Source: Gautieria morchelliformis (taxonomy: Eukaryota; Basidiomycota; Agaricomycetes; Gomphales; Gomphaceae). Taken from it: a DNA stretch of 64,000 bases. Within the stretch, counting starts at the first letter, position 1, and each line of letters opens with the position of its first letter. Below, one piece after another: positions 1 to 8,104 of this stretch. The notes under the pieces were generated by a model that ran no database searches, had not been told where the DNA came from, and saw nothing but the letters and a program-made list of their open reading frames with translations. Location: NCBI GenBank assembly GCA_015179125.1, contig WHVA01000249.1:62001-126000 (forward strand). The letters are read 5' to 3'. The position numbers were made by a program, and so were the translations under genes.

Positions 1-255
1 GACTCATTACCCTTTTTCACTCTGACTCACTACCCCATTTCTGTGTGACTCAGTGCATGACTCACTCCCTAATCGTGAACCGCGATTGGTCAACACATGC
101 TCTGACTCACTACCCTATTTCTCTCTGACTCACTACCCCATTTGTGACTCAGTGCATGACTCACACCCAAATCGTGAACTGCGATTGGCCAACACATGCT
201 CTGACTCACTACCCTTTTTCTCAATGACTCACTACCCTATTTTTTCGTGACTCAT
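1..255. repeat. TGACTCA-rich tandem repeat in an LTR promoter
   Basis: Two degenerate copies of a unit of about 100 bp lie side by side, each made of shorter TGACTCA-TACCC-like blocks. TGACTCA occurs ten times, with one more partial copy at base 1. TGACTCA is the binding site of Gcn4/CpcA-type bZIP activators in fungi (established knowledge). The array ends about 35 bp before a TATA box at 288, so it is probably an upstream activating region of the LTR that continues to 920 (inference). Confidence 0.8.
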
Positions 256-287
256 TCTAGTCTATTAATAGATGGTAGATACAATAT

Positions 288-300
288 AAAAGGAGGCCAT
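288..300 (+). promoter_or_regulatory. TATA box of the LTR promoter
   Basis: TATAAAAGG sits about 35 bp downstream of the last TGACTCA site and 25-40 bp upstream of a C/A-rich stretch (ATCATCATC) that would suit a fungal transcription start. It is the likely core promoter of the partial LTR. Confidence 0.6.
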
Positions 301-920
301 ACTGCCCACCTTTCATCAGCCAATACATCATCATCTACTATCCACGTACCTCGTGTGACTTGCCAAGCTTGCACAGCTTACTAAGCTGCTAACCCCAGCT
401 AGGGTTATTACACTTACTTAGTGTAATTAATTCTCAGTTAAGTAGTTGCGTTTCTACTTAGCCACCCGGACTAACACTCCAGGTGAAATTCTGCAGAGTG
501 AGTCTGACAATCGATTTCCTTGTCAATTAGCTCTCCAATACCCGAGACGAACTGATCAGTGACTTTCCTGTTCAGTGACTTTCACAAGTCACTTCTTAAA
601 CCCTAGTCGCTCGTTTATTGCAGTGCATTGATGTTAATCGGGTCAGTCCACTTACAAACTCTCCTGTGAAGCCATTCCTATCTTTTTGGAATACTTGGAC
701 CCCGATAGTCGTCCTCAAACCTACAGACTTTTAGTTTATTGTTCAGTGCTGCTAAGAAACGTATTGCCTTCCATCCGTATTAACTTGGACTAGTTTTTAC
801 GCGGATTGCAACCAAGGTACAAATATTAAATTATTTCCGGAGTTGTGCTGCAGCATTGTTTAATATTCTTTGAGTTTCGTATACGACACGTTCTGATAGA
901 CCAAAGTGTTAGCTCTGACA

Positions 921-2074
921 CCAAAGTCTTGAAGGGTTCCAAAACAGGGGGCGTGTGGGGGGAGGGATGTGCTGCACATGAGGTGATGTTCGAAGGCCGT
1001 GATGGGGTTGCTGCGCTTGGGGATCTCAATGAGTTGTAAGTCATCCCCGCGGGGGCCCTTATTTTTTGTGAACGGGATGTGGATGGTTGTGAAATGGTGG
1101 CCCTGCCTGGCGACGCCGCGGGTGATGGCCATTGAGCGTGACATGTGGAGGGCAGGGTCGAACACGTTGCATGAGGGTATTGTCAGTTCGCCTAGGCGAC
1201 AGCATGCCCAAAATGCCATGGATGCCATGGCGAATACAGCCGCGTCGAAGGAGTTAGTGAGGTCTAAATTGTCGCGTAGGTAGTTGATGTGAGATAGAGT
1301 GACGGGATTGCGAGCCTTGCATGTGGATGATGGTGGTGCCACATTGGCGGCTCCCTTCTTGGCTAAGGCCAATAGGCCGCTTCCATGCCAGGGAGCGTCA
1401 TTTAGTTGGTGCCATCGATGTAAGCTGGCTAGCCAGGTAGAAATACACGATTCGCTCACAGAGCCGGCCCCACAATTGGTCACAAAAAGGGCCAGTAGTA
1501 CCTCGGAGGCTGGCATGTGGTCTCTCTCAGGTAATGCAATTGAGTCACAATACTGGTTGAATCTCAAGATACCGGCACCCCAACCTTGGCGGGTGCCTTT
1601 GACCACGCTGTTGGAGCAAACCTCGCGCATTCGCGCGATGTGCTCAGGGGGGAAAGATGAATGTGACATTAGATTTCGTTCAATAGAGTAAGGAGTGTGC
1701 CATGACGTGGCACGGTCAGCAGCAAGAACATGAGGTCGAAACAGGGATGGGGCAAGAAACTTGTTGGGATCGCGCGACACTCGCGGTTTACGTTGACAAG
1801 CAGGTTGGGGTAGGGAGGTGTTGTCAGCCACCTCCCCTCCTGCTTGCAACGGGCTGGCACAGCGCGCAGCTGATATTTCCCGTCGTCTAAGCATGTGCAA
1901 GGAAGGGTGTGAGCTCTGCGGGGAGTGTGAACGGGATGTGGAGGCATGTGTTGGGTGGGCCCATCTCACTGCGAGAGACGAGATCCGCCCTGTTCTCCGC
2001 GGGTGGTACGTACTTTGTGTCGAGTGTGACATTGGAGGGTGCAAGTAGAATGGATGTGCGACGGATGGAGGCAT
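921..2074 (-). pseudogene. DIRS tyrosine recombinase, C-terminus lost
   Basis: The reading frame starts at 2074 inside the RNase H frame and runs into the LTR, where it terminates by chance at 860. After a Pro/Ser/His-rich N-terminus of about 130 residues comes an all-helical core-binding-like region (about residues 150-260). Next is the first catalytic motif of tyrosine recombinases, ACCRLGELTIPS, with its Arg. The second half of the catalytic domain (H-x-x-R, the H/W position and the Tyr nucleophile) would lie beyond 920 and is missing here. In life it would insert the circular cDNA of the element by recombination. The RLGEL motif and the position after RNase H make the family call fairly safe; activity is not expected for this copy. 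Confidence 0.7.
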
Positions 2075-2792
2075 TGTGTTGTGGATTGCATGAGCGGCCC
2101 CTTGCCAGGGAGAAGATGACGCTCGTGTTGTCGCTGTTTACGCGTACGTGTGAGTCTGTGATGCCTTGGGTGTGGATCCAGAGGGCGGCGATCTCCACGG
2201 CTACTGTCTCTGCCCAGCCGATGTCTCGTCCTTCTCTGTCCCAGCCTGGTTTGAGATGCCAGGCCGCCCAACCATCTCCAACTGTTAGGCCGACACCCCA
2301 TGATGTTGAAGCGTCAACCCAGAGGTCGATGTCCTTGGTGGAGCGCTGTAGTAGAGATCGGGAGAGGTTGGGGACCTGGAGTGTCTCCTTCCACCACTCG
2401 AGGTCACGGCGGGTGTGCCTGTCGATGAAGTGCCAAGAGAACCTATTGGCAGGGAACTTCGGGATGGTGCTCGCGAGCGCGGGTAGGAATGAGCGGCCCA
2501 TCGTATGGACGAACATGACGTGTTGCAGTGTCCCGAGGAGCTTCATGGTTGGTAGGAGCTGGGCTCTGTGGCATGAAGAGTATGAGATGATGTGGCTGAG
2601 GTATTTGATGCGCTTATGTTCAGGGATCGTGACTGTGCGGTCTGCCAGGTCCCACGTGAATCCAACGTACTCCGCCGTGAATGAAAAGTCATGGCCCTTG
2701 GTCCCCACCGGGTGCCAAGGGACTCCCAGAGGGTCCGTTGCATCCATGATCATCGTCAGGTCGACGTCGTAGGAAAGGCATCTTGGGCACAT
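1887..2792 (-). CDS. DIRS ribonuclease H domain with RT thumb region
   Basis: About 300 residues in a frame that overlaps the end of the RT frame by 37 bases; a +1/-1 shift would join them. The N-terminal 60 residues (DPLGVPWHP, YVGFTWDL) match the segment that follows the RT catalytic box in DIRS elements. The RNase H core follows, with acidic positions in LWVDAST, in VAVEIAALW and in VNSDNTSVI, and the family-typical PAENRADLVSRS near the end. The domain degrades the RNA template during cDNA synthesis. No internal stop is seen, so this is the best preserved part of the element. It overlaps the recombinase ORF by about 190 bases. Confidence 0.75.
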   Translation of the reverse strand: MCPRCLSYDVDLTMIMDATDPLGVPWHPVGTKGHDFSFTAEYVGFTWDLADRTVTIPEHKRIKYLSHIISYSSCHRAQLLPTMKLLGTLQHVMFVHTMGRSFLPALASTIPKFPANRFSWHFIDRHTRRDLEWWKETLQVPNLSRSLLQRSTKDIDLWVDASTSWGVGLTVGDGWAAWHLKPGWDREGRDIGWAETVAVEIAALWIHTQGITDSHVRVNSDNTSVIFSLARGRSCNPQHNASIRRTSILLAPSNVTLDTKYVPPAENRADLVSRSEMGPPNTCLHIPFTLPAELTPFLAHA

Positions 2793-3952
2793 GTGTGTGG
2801 GATCAGGGATGAAAGATCTGCGTGTGTGGGAGCGTCAGATGGCTCGTGCATGGGTAAGAAATCATTGACCCAATGGAAAACTGTTTTCACACCGTGGCCA
2901 CCTAGGATGTCTACGATGGCGTCGGCAACCGTTCCCTGTATGCCACTGGCTGTGGCTAGCCCGAACGGGAGGACATGGTCGACGTAGATGCCATTGTGCC
3001 ATGAGATGGTGGTGTAACGTTTGTGTGCGGGCAGGACAGGGCAAGTCCGGTAGGCCTTTTGCAGGTCTAGGCAGGCTGCCTGAGTGCCGGGTGGTGCTGT
3101 GGTGAGCTGTGGGGATGGATGCGCGTCAGCATGGTGTGTGACGGTATGGTGTGTGGAATGGGTGTGCATGTGGGGCGTTCGGTTGGGATGTGGTGCCGAT
3201 CGCATGCGCGCGTGTGCATGTGTGCATGTTGTGTGATGCGGAGAGGTGAACTTGTTGTTGTGGATGTGGTTCGTGATGTTGCGTGACGCGGACGCGGTGC
3301 GTGATGTGGAGTCAAGATGTGATGTGGGATAAACATGTGCGGTACTTACATATTGGGCTACGAGCCACGCTGAGCCCCACCGCATTGGGAAATCGTTTGA
3401 GTCAGGCATGTTGTTGACTGATGTGCCGTGCGAGTCTCTTTTGGATGCGTTTCTGATAAGTCTCCATTTATTGGAACCGGGCTCTTTTTTGACGAGGCCT
3501 AGGGGCGATGTTTGGAAGTGACTGCCAAAGATGATGTGGGCTTCCTCGACTGTGAAAGGGCCGGTGATACGACCGGTGGCGATTTCCTCTTGTAGATGTT
3601 CGTCTATCAGGTTGGGTTGGTCTAGATCTGATCTCATGTTTGGGGGAATGAATGTTTCAGTGAGGTTGGGCGGCGTGCCGATCGGTGAGCCCTGGGTGAT
3701 ATCTAGTACAACGTTAGGATACAGAGTCGAGAGATTGAAGCATTCTAATGAATGACGGAAGGCGGTGGCTATGTACGGCGTGACGATCCTGGATCGTTCA
3801 AATTCTAGGGCAGCGGGCCGCCCCATGGGAACCTGCGAGGCAGGTGGGGGGGGGTGTCCTTCAGTGGTGGCAGTGCAGGCACCGGTGAGGTTGAATTTAA
3901 AGCAGACGGGGGCGGAGTCCGTGGTATAGAAGAGCTTCTTGTCTCTAGCCAC
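2756..3952 (-). CDS. DIRS reverse transcriptase with a stop-free candidate intron
   Basis: The N-terminus carries a Cys-rich segment (CFKFNLTGACT) typical of the Gag-Pol border in DIRS elements. The RT follows with LVKKEPGSNKWRLI, DLQKAYR (first catalytic Asp), DHVLPFGLATASG and HWVNDFL, the equivalent of the YxDD box with Asn at the third position. Between WLVAQY and TAPPGTQAA lies a 243-bp segment (3107-3349) with a perfect GTAAGT donor and a CCACAG acceptor. Removing it restores a normal RT. The segment is a multiple of three and has no stop, so the frame stays open when it is retained. The end of the frame after WVNDFL is shifted relative to the RNase H frame. Confidence 0.75.
   Translation of the reverse strand: MARDKKLFYTTDSAPVCFKFNLTGACTATTEGHPPPPASQVPMGRPAALEFERSRIVTPYIATAFRHSLECFNLSTLYPNVVLDITQGSPIGTPPNLTETFIPPNMRSDLDQPNLIDEHLQEEIATGRITGPFTVEEAHIIFGSHFQTSPLGLVKKEPGSNKWRLIRNASKRDSHGTSVNNMPDSNDFPMRWGSAWLVAQYVSTAHVYPTSHLDSTSRTASASRNITNHIHNNKFTSPHHTTCTHAHARMRSAPHPNRTPHMHTHSTHHTVTHHADAHPSPQLTTAPPGTQAACLDLQKAYRTCPVLPAHKRYTTISWHNGIYVDHVLPFGLATASGIQGTVADAIVDILGGHGVKTVFHWVNDFLPMHEPSDAPTHADLSSLIPHTCAQDAFPTTST
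3107..3349 (-). other. Candidate spliceosomal intron (exitron-like) inside the DIRS RT
   Basis: Donor GTAAGT at 3349 and acceptor CAG at 3107 on the minus strand flank a His/Thr/Ser-rich low-complexity stretch that is foreign to the RT fold. The length, 243 bp, is 81 codons, and there is no in-frame stop. Splicing joins ...VAQY to LTTAPPGTQAA in frame. It is longer than most basidiomycete introns and rich in CA/TG dinucleotides. Confidence 0.6.
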
Positions 3953-5283
3953 GACGTTGGTTTTGCGGTCGGCATGTCTGTGTATGGTGGCTGAGGTGCA
4001 TTAAGAGTGTCGGGGAGGCCACATTTGAGGCAGAGCTTCGGCCTCGTCTCATGCTCTGCCTTTGCCCGAAAGGGCGCGTGGGTCTGTCTGCCATTGTGAC
4101 GTGAATGGCCGGCGTCGCTCGGGCCAGGGGGGCCATAGGGTTGGAATCTATAGTTGTTCCTGTTGGGTTGTGAGCGTGGGTGTACCGCGAGTTCAGAGCG
4201 GACTGAAGCTTTTATCAAGTCCGCGATCTTTTCCTCGTTCACCTCCATGTCCGCCAGTAGCCACGCGTCTGAGTACTCGGTGCTGTGTGTGTCTGGTGAG
4301 AACGGTTTGTCGAAAAGTTGCTGGCGCATCTTGATATCCATATATAAGAAGGTCTTGAAAGCTGATTTCATTCGGGGATCAGTGCTGCAACGGTTGAAAT
4401 GATCGGCCCAAGCTAGCGGGAGTTTGGAGCCCGGTGCCATACAAAGTTCGAGACATCTGATAAAATTGTGATAAGCTTCGCTGAATAAGGCAAAGTCTAG
4501 CTGCTTCTCGTTGATGAAGTTGGATGGGTCGATCAGGCGTATTGATTTCGTCATTGATTTGGTCGTTTTTAGATCGAGTTCAAGTCTAATTTGGTCCATG
4601 CTCTCTCTGAGGAAGAATGATAGCGGGATGTATGCGCGTGCTTTGACCATGGCGATGAGCTGAGTGGGAGTGGTGTGGTTGTTCGGTTGCTGGGTGTTCG
4701 CGTCTGCATCTGCGTCGCTGAAGGCGTACGTGGGTGCGGGGTTGTTTGAGACCGGTGGTACCACTGCTGTCGGTGTGGTCGTCGCTGGGTTGATGGTAAG
4801 CGGTTGGTTGGTGATGTTGGGTTGGATGGGGTTATTGGTTTGGGCGGTGGTAGTGGGGATAGTCGGTGTGGGGCTGGCTTGTGTAGGGCCGTGCATCTGT
4901 GGTTGTGGGTACATCGCGGTGAAGTCGGCCCCAGTTAGGATGTCTTTGTCTTCGGAGACATTGGGCTCATTGCTGGCCCTGACCATGTTCCTGGCCACGA
5001 TAAGACCATTGATTTGGTCTATGACCTCGTTCGGGGTCAGCCTTCTGGTGCGTTGGTTGGCACCGCGTGAGGAGGTTGGCCTCCTGGTGGAAGGCCTGAG
5101 AGACGGTGCCGTGGTCGTGGAGCCCGGGTTTGGTACTGGAGGGGCAGTGGACCCGGTAGTGGTGTTAAGGTGGGTGCTGGGGTTAAGGGGCCTCGGCGTG
5201 GAAGATGACATCGGTGTCGGCCTAGATGGTGTGGATGGCTCAGGGTGTCCCGTAGAACTGCTGGGGTACAATGCCGGAGCCAT
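3805..5283 (-). CDS. DIRS Gag-like nucleocapsid protein
   Basis: A 492-residue frame starts at 5283, about 90 bp after a TATA-like box. Residues 1-80 are Pro/Ser/Thr-rich, about 130-210 are Thr/Asn/Pro-rich, and about 215-350 are a helical, charged region (RESMDQIRLELDL, IDPSNFINEKQLDFALF) that resembles the capsid-like domain of DIRS Gag proteins. CLKCG near residue 425 begins a zinc-knuckle-like segment, but the rest is out of frame. The true Gag-Pol border is probably near 4010, where the minus frame switches to one leading into the RT. The last 60 residues are therefore likely read from the wrong frame. It would package the element RNA in cytoplasmic particles. Confidence 0.65.
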   Translation of the reverse strand: MAPALYPSSSTGHPEPSTPSRPTPMSSSTPRPLNPSTHLNTTTGSTAPPVPNPGSTTTAPSLRPSTRRPTSSRGANQRTRRLTPNEVIDQINGLIVARNMVRASNEPNVSEDKDILTGADFTAMYPQPQMHGPTQASPTPTIPTTTAQTNNPIQPNITNQPLTINPATTTPTAVVPPVSNNPAPTYAFSDADADANTQQPNNHTTPTQLIAMVKARAYIPLSFFLRESMDQIRLELDLKTTKSMTKSIRLIDPSNFINEKQLDFALFSEAYHNFIRCLELCMAPGSKLPLAWADHFNRCSTDPRMKSAFKTFLYMDIKMRQQLFDKPFSPDTHSTEYSDAWLLADMEVNEEKIADLIKASVRSELAVHPRSQPNRNNYRFQPYGPPGPSDAGHSRHNGRQTHAPFRAKAEHETRPKLCLKCGLPDTLNAPQPPYTDMPTAKPTSWLETRSSSIPRTPPPSALNSTSPVPALPPLKDTPPHLPRRFPWGGPLP

Positions 5284-5619
5284 GAGAGAGAGAAAAACTT
5301 CTGCCTGCGTCCTACCAGAGGGGGTAGGTGGAGGCGAAAGGAAAGGAGTGTCTGCATGAGAATGACAGTTTTGCTATTTATGGAAGGGGCTTACTTCAGC
5401 TACTTTAATCAGCCCGGTTGTAGCGCTTGACTCGCTGCACTCATCACTGCTTCAACTTTCCACTATTCTAGAGTATATGTTACCAATAATTATTAGGTCG
5501 GAATATTCCAGCGTAGCTAAAAATTACTGACTCAGCGTGAGAATTTTCTATTTCAGAACGCAACCACTTGTATCCACCACACGCGTCCGCTCCAGGACTA
5601 CATTAAGAACACGACAACA

Positions 5620-6204
5620 ATGAACCCTATCCCTCCCTTGACTGCTGACGCTGTGATCAATCCATTCCATCTCGCGGACACCACCAACAGATCACAACCA
5701 CTTAGCACACCCATCTCGTCTCACCCCTCCACACCACCCTCCAGCCCAGCCGTTGCTCTGGCGTCAAAAACGCGCAAGGTGCGTGAAAAATTTACCACAC
5801 GCAACAAGGGGAATCAGCATGGCAAGGTTGAGCATGGTGAATCCAGTGATTCCAGCACCGAGAGCAACAAGCGGACACGACTCACGAACATGAGTCATGT
5901 CCATTCAGCACATGACATGGCAAGGATGGTCAAGCTGCTCGAGAAAAAATATGAGCGGGATCATGGTGAATCCAGTGATTCCAGCGCCGAGAGCAACGAG
6001 TGGATGAGTCATGTCCATTCAGCACGTGACATGGCAAGGATGGTCAAGCTACTTGAGAGAAAAGATGAGTGGTATGAGCAGAGTGAGAAGGCGACAGAAA
6101 TCTTCCATGCAAATCTGCTGGAATGGCAGGACAGGGCTCTTGTGATCCAGGAAAGGACGGCCACCTCACTTCTGGATATCCTCAGGGAGGCATTACTTAA
6201 GTAG
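5620..6204 (+). CDS. Small unknown protein with an internal tandem duplication
   Basis: A 194-residue single-exon frame that I do not recognise. Residues 1-60 are Pro/Ser/Thr-rich and then basic. Residues about 72-112 and 115-150 are two copies of one module: HGESSDSSxESN followed by MSHVHSAxDMARMVKLLE. The copies are also similar at the DNA level, starting near 5833 and 5964. The C-terminal 45 residues are helical and end in LLDILREALLK. The start codon at 5620 follows ACGACAACA, a fair fungal context, and the 5400-5619 region holds no other gene. The layout (disordered N-terminus, acidic Ser patches, C-terminal helix) suggests a DNA- or protein-binding adaptor, but that is a guess. The nearest neighbour is the divergently oriented DIRS element. 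Confidence 0.45.
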   Translation: MNPIPPLTADAVINPFHLADTTNRSQPLSTPISSHPSTPPSSPAVALASKTRKVREKFTTRNKGNQHGKVEHGESSDSSTESNKRTRLTNMSHVHSAHDMARMVKLLEKKYERDHGESSDSSAESNEWMSHVHSARDMARMVKLLERKDEWYEQSEKATEIFHANLLEWQDRALVIQERTATSLLDILREALLK

Positions 6205-7010
6205 TCTCAGGGCACCAGAGATGTTTCTTGGATGCGTTGATAGGCATGAGGGAGAGAAGAGACACATGTGTCGAAGAACGCGTACATTGTTCTGACTAAT
6301 TAGTGCTCACTTTAGGAAATGTTAGCGTTTTTAGCGCTTAAATTATAGGATGATAATATTTTATTATCGACTTAATAAATATTAGCCAGCATATACTCTC
6401 TATTCCTGATCATCTACCGCATCAACTGTACAAGAAAAACTGCCACTTCAATCAATGATCCCCCACTTGCTTCCACGTTGAACTCAACCCACAAGGCATT
6501 CCCTACCAATGCAACCAAGTTCGAGTGTGAGTGTGGGTCTGAAGGGAGCTCGGGAATATGAGTGCAGGAATACGAGTGCGGGAGTCTGAGTCTGAGTCCT
6601 GAGAGCGAGCACGGGAATGGGAGAGTTCAAGTGCGGGAGTGTGAGGGTGAGTGCGGCACTGTGAGTCTGGGGGTCCCAGGAGTGGGAGTGGGAGTGCCAA
6701 TGCAAGAATGTGAGCGTGGGGATGCATGTCTGAATTGTTAGTGCCGGCAATGTACTCATCATTGACAGGTTCATTGTATCGGGTGCGCCGAAAGCACAAG
6801 TTCCAGAGGATATCGAAGCAAGTGAGCCCCAGGCGCAAGAGCTAGAATTTACGCAGTCTACTGAGATCCTCGGCAGATGAATCAGTCTCGACAAAAGTCT
6901 CGATGACTTGGTAAGGGTTTGGGTTACTGAGAACTGATATCGTAACACAGCTGTGTGAGAACATGTATTCGAGTGCAATTAATAAAGGCAACATTACTGT
7001 AATGCAGCAC
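6205..7010. other. Intergenic region with degenerate GAGTG-rich simple repeat
   Basis: No gene is recognised here. Bases 6525-6730 are a degenerate GAGTGyGGGA / GTGAGTG repeat on the plus strand. Reading frames across it are low-complexity artefacts. A polyadenylation-like AATAAATATTAG near 6373 may belong to the gene ending at 6204. Confidence 0.5.
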
Positions 7011-7600
7011 TCACATCGACGAGTCCAGACAGTGAGGATGAATAATTAAAAATTGCTGATGAGGAATTAGATAGTGTGTTTGTCCATTGGGTTGGATGAA
7101 TTTGATTGTCCAAGGTCGTCCAAGCAAGTCAATCGTCCCAAGACTCCAAGTCATGGCTCTCTTCCACCCTTCCCATTTACCTTGGAGATATGCGACATCC
7201 CCCGACCACAGGAAATGATTTGACACAGCAATGAGGCTGTACATGTGGTATGTGAAGGAGAACATAGCTGGCAGGGTTGGGAATGGGAAGCCCGCATATG
7301 GCAACTGTCCTGAGATGTTCTGCTCAGCAAACAGCGAGTCGAGGCCATTGGAAACCGAAATCAAATCATATGTTGAAACTGCGATAGCAGGGAACGCAAC
7401 CACCTGATTTAAAATAGCATGAGCCTCTAGCAAAAGGGGGATTGCAAGAAGACTTATGTAGTCACCAGGCCAGACGAGTCTGTCACGTTTTGCGCCATTG
7501 ACGACCGCGCTGGAACCCTTCGTAATTGTAGTATTGAGGTAGGTCAGTGATCCGAGTCAATCTGATCGTGCAACTGCGAGTTGGAAGTGCGTTATGAGTT
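7011..7600 (-). pseudogene. Fragment of a GH78-like alpha-L-rhamnosidase gene
   Basis: The minus strand encodes pieces that resemble the six-hairpin catalytic domain of fungal alpha-L-rhamnosidases: SSAVVNGAKRDRLVWPGD (about 7530-7475), then AVSTYDLISVSNGLDSLF, GQLPYAGFPF, TYHMYSLIAVSNHFLWSGD and WKRAMTWSLGTID. RDRLVWPGD is a hallmark catalytic segment of the family. A short intron probably separates WPGD from the next block, near 7415-7475. The frame degenerates at about 7080, and the rest of a 600-plus-residue enzyme is not recognisable on either side. It looks like a host carbohydrate-active enzyme gene broken and partly deleted among transposons. Confidence 0.55.
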
Positions 7601-8030
7601 ATGAGTTATCTGAATCCAACCAACTGGAGTAAGCAATTGAACATCATATGAGAGCTAGACCTTGAACCAGGGAACCATCACCTTGATAGAATTTCCCAGG
7701 AACTGAGTCGAAGTGCCTCTCAGCATCCAGATCTCTATTGGCGCTACTAGGGCTTCCAGCATCCGGAGAGTCGCTTGCACAGCTTAGTGCAGCTTGCACC
7801 TGCTTCCGGTGACATTGACGTCAAACTCGTCCAATTCTGTGGTACAAGAAGGTATGCAGAGGAACGGTTCCTTGTCCGCCATGGGTGATGGTCCTGGTGT
7901 GGGACTAGGACTAGAACACACTCATCTCTCACAAATTTTATTTCGAGCTCTGGAGTAACCCCAACCCCCAACCTGTTGTCCTGTGCAGGACTAGAAAAAA
8001 AAAGCTTATGTCATTTCAACTTCCGCAGAG
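7601..8030. other. Region with no recognised gene
   Basis: No convincing gene. A minus-strand frame at 7747-7971 might be eroded upstream sequence of the rhamnosidase, but no family motif supports it. Confidence 0.4.
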
Positions 8031-8031
8031 T

Positions 8032-8040
8032 TATATAAGC
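8032..8040 (+). promoter_or_regulatory. Possible TATA box for the gene at 8105
   Basis: TATATAAGC lies about 70 bp before a candidate ATG at 8105. A C/T-rich leader with CATCTTCATCATCC follows it. This matches fungal core promoters but is not proof of one. Confidence 0.35.
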
Positions 8041-8104
8041 TTGTTATTTCCCCGCACTCTCATCTTCATCATCCAAACCAGCCCCCACACTCTCACCTTC
8101 CAAA

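Larger units (their letters stand above)
1..920 (+). mobile_element. Partial long LTR (right part), inserted in the DIRS recombinase gene
   Basis: This stretch has the layout of an LTR: an upstream repeat array, a TATA box at 288, then about 600 bp of non-coding sequence ending in CTGACA at 920. The minus-strand recombinase reading frame of the neighbouring DIRS-like element stops making sense exactly there, so 920/921 is taken as the insertion boundary. CCAAA at 921-925 would be the target-site duplication; its partner lies left of the window. The TG...TGACA ending resembles the long LTRs at 33825 and 42987, but no close similarity was seen. Whether a full element or a solo LTR lies to the left cannot be told. 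Confidence 0.5.
921..5400 (-). mobile_element. DIRS-like tyrosine-recombinase retrotransposon (DIRS-1), 3'-truncated in the window
   Basis: On the minus strand the order is Gag (5283-3805), reverse transcriptase (3952-2756), RNase H (2792-1887) and tyrosine recombinase (2074-921), with successive reading frames overlapping. This is the gene order and overlap style of DIRS elements, which use a recombinase rather than a DDE integrase and make no target-site duplication. The recombinase C-terminus is cut off at 920 by the LTR. The right terminus was not located; a TATA-like CCATAAATAG on the minus strand near 5375 lies about 90 bp before the gag ATG. The terminal repeats expected of DIRS elements were not found. 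Confidence 0.75.

Noticed and set aside
1..255. Possible CRISPR-like array
   Set aside because: Repeats are degenerate and contiguous, without unique spacers, and the genome is eukaryotic; it is a promoter repeat.
1909..2772. A 287-codon plus-strand frame opposite the DIRS RNase H
   Set aside because: It mirrors the conserved minus-strand RNase H frame and has no domain features of its own; it is a shadow of that gene.
3067..3336. His/Thr-rich minus-strand frame
   Set aside because: It lies in the candidate intron of the DIRS RT and is low-complexity.
6484..6978. Two overlapping minus-strand frames
   Set aside because: They cross the degenerate GAGTG repeat; composition bias explains them.
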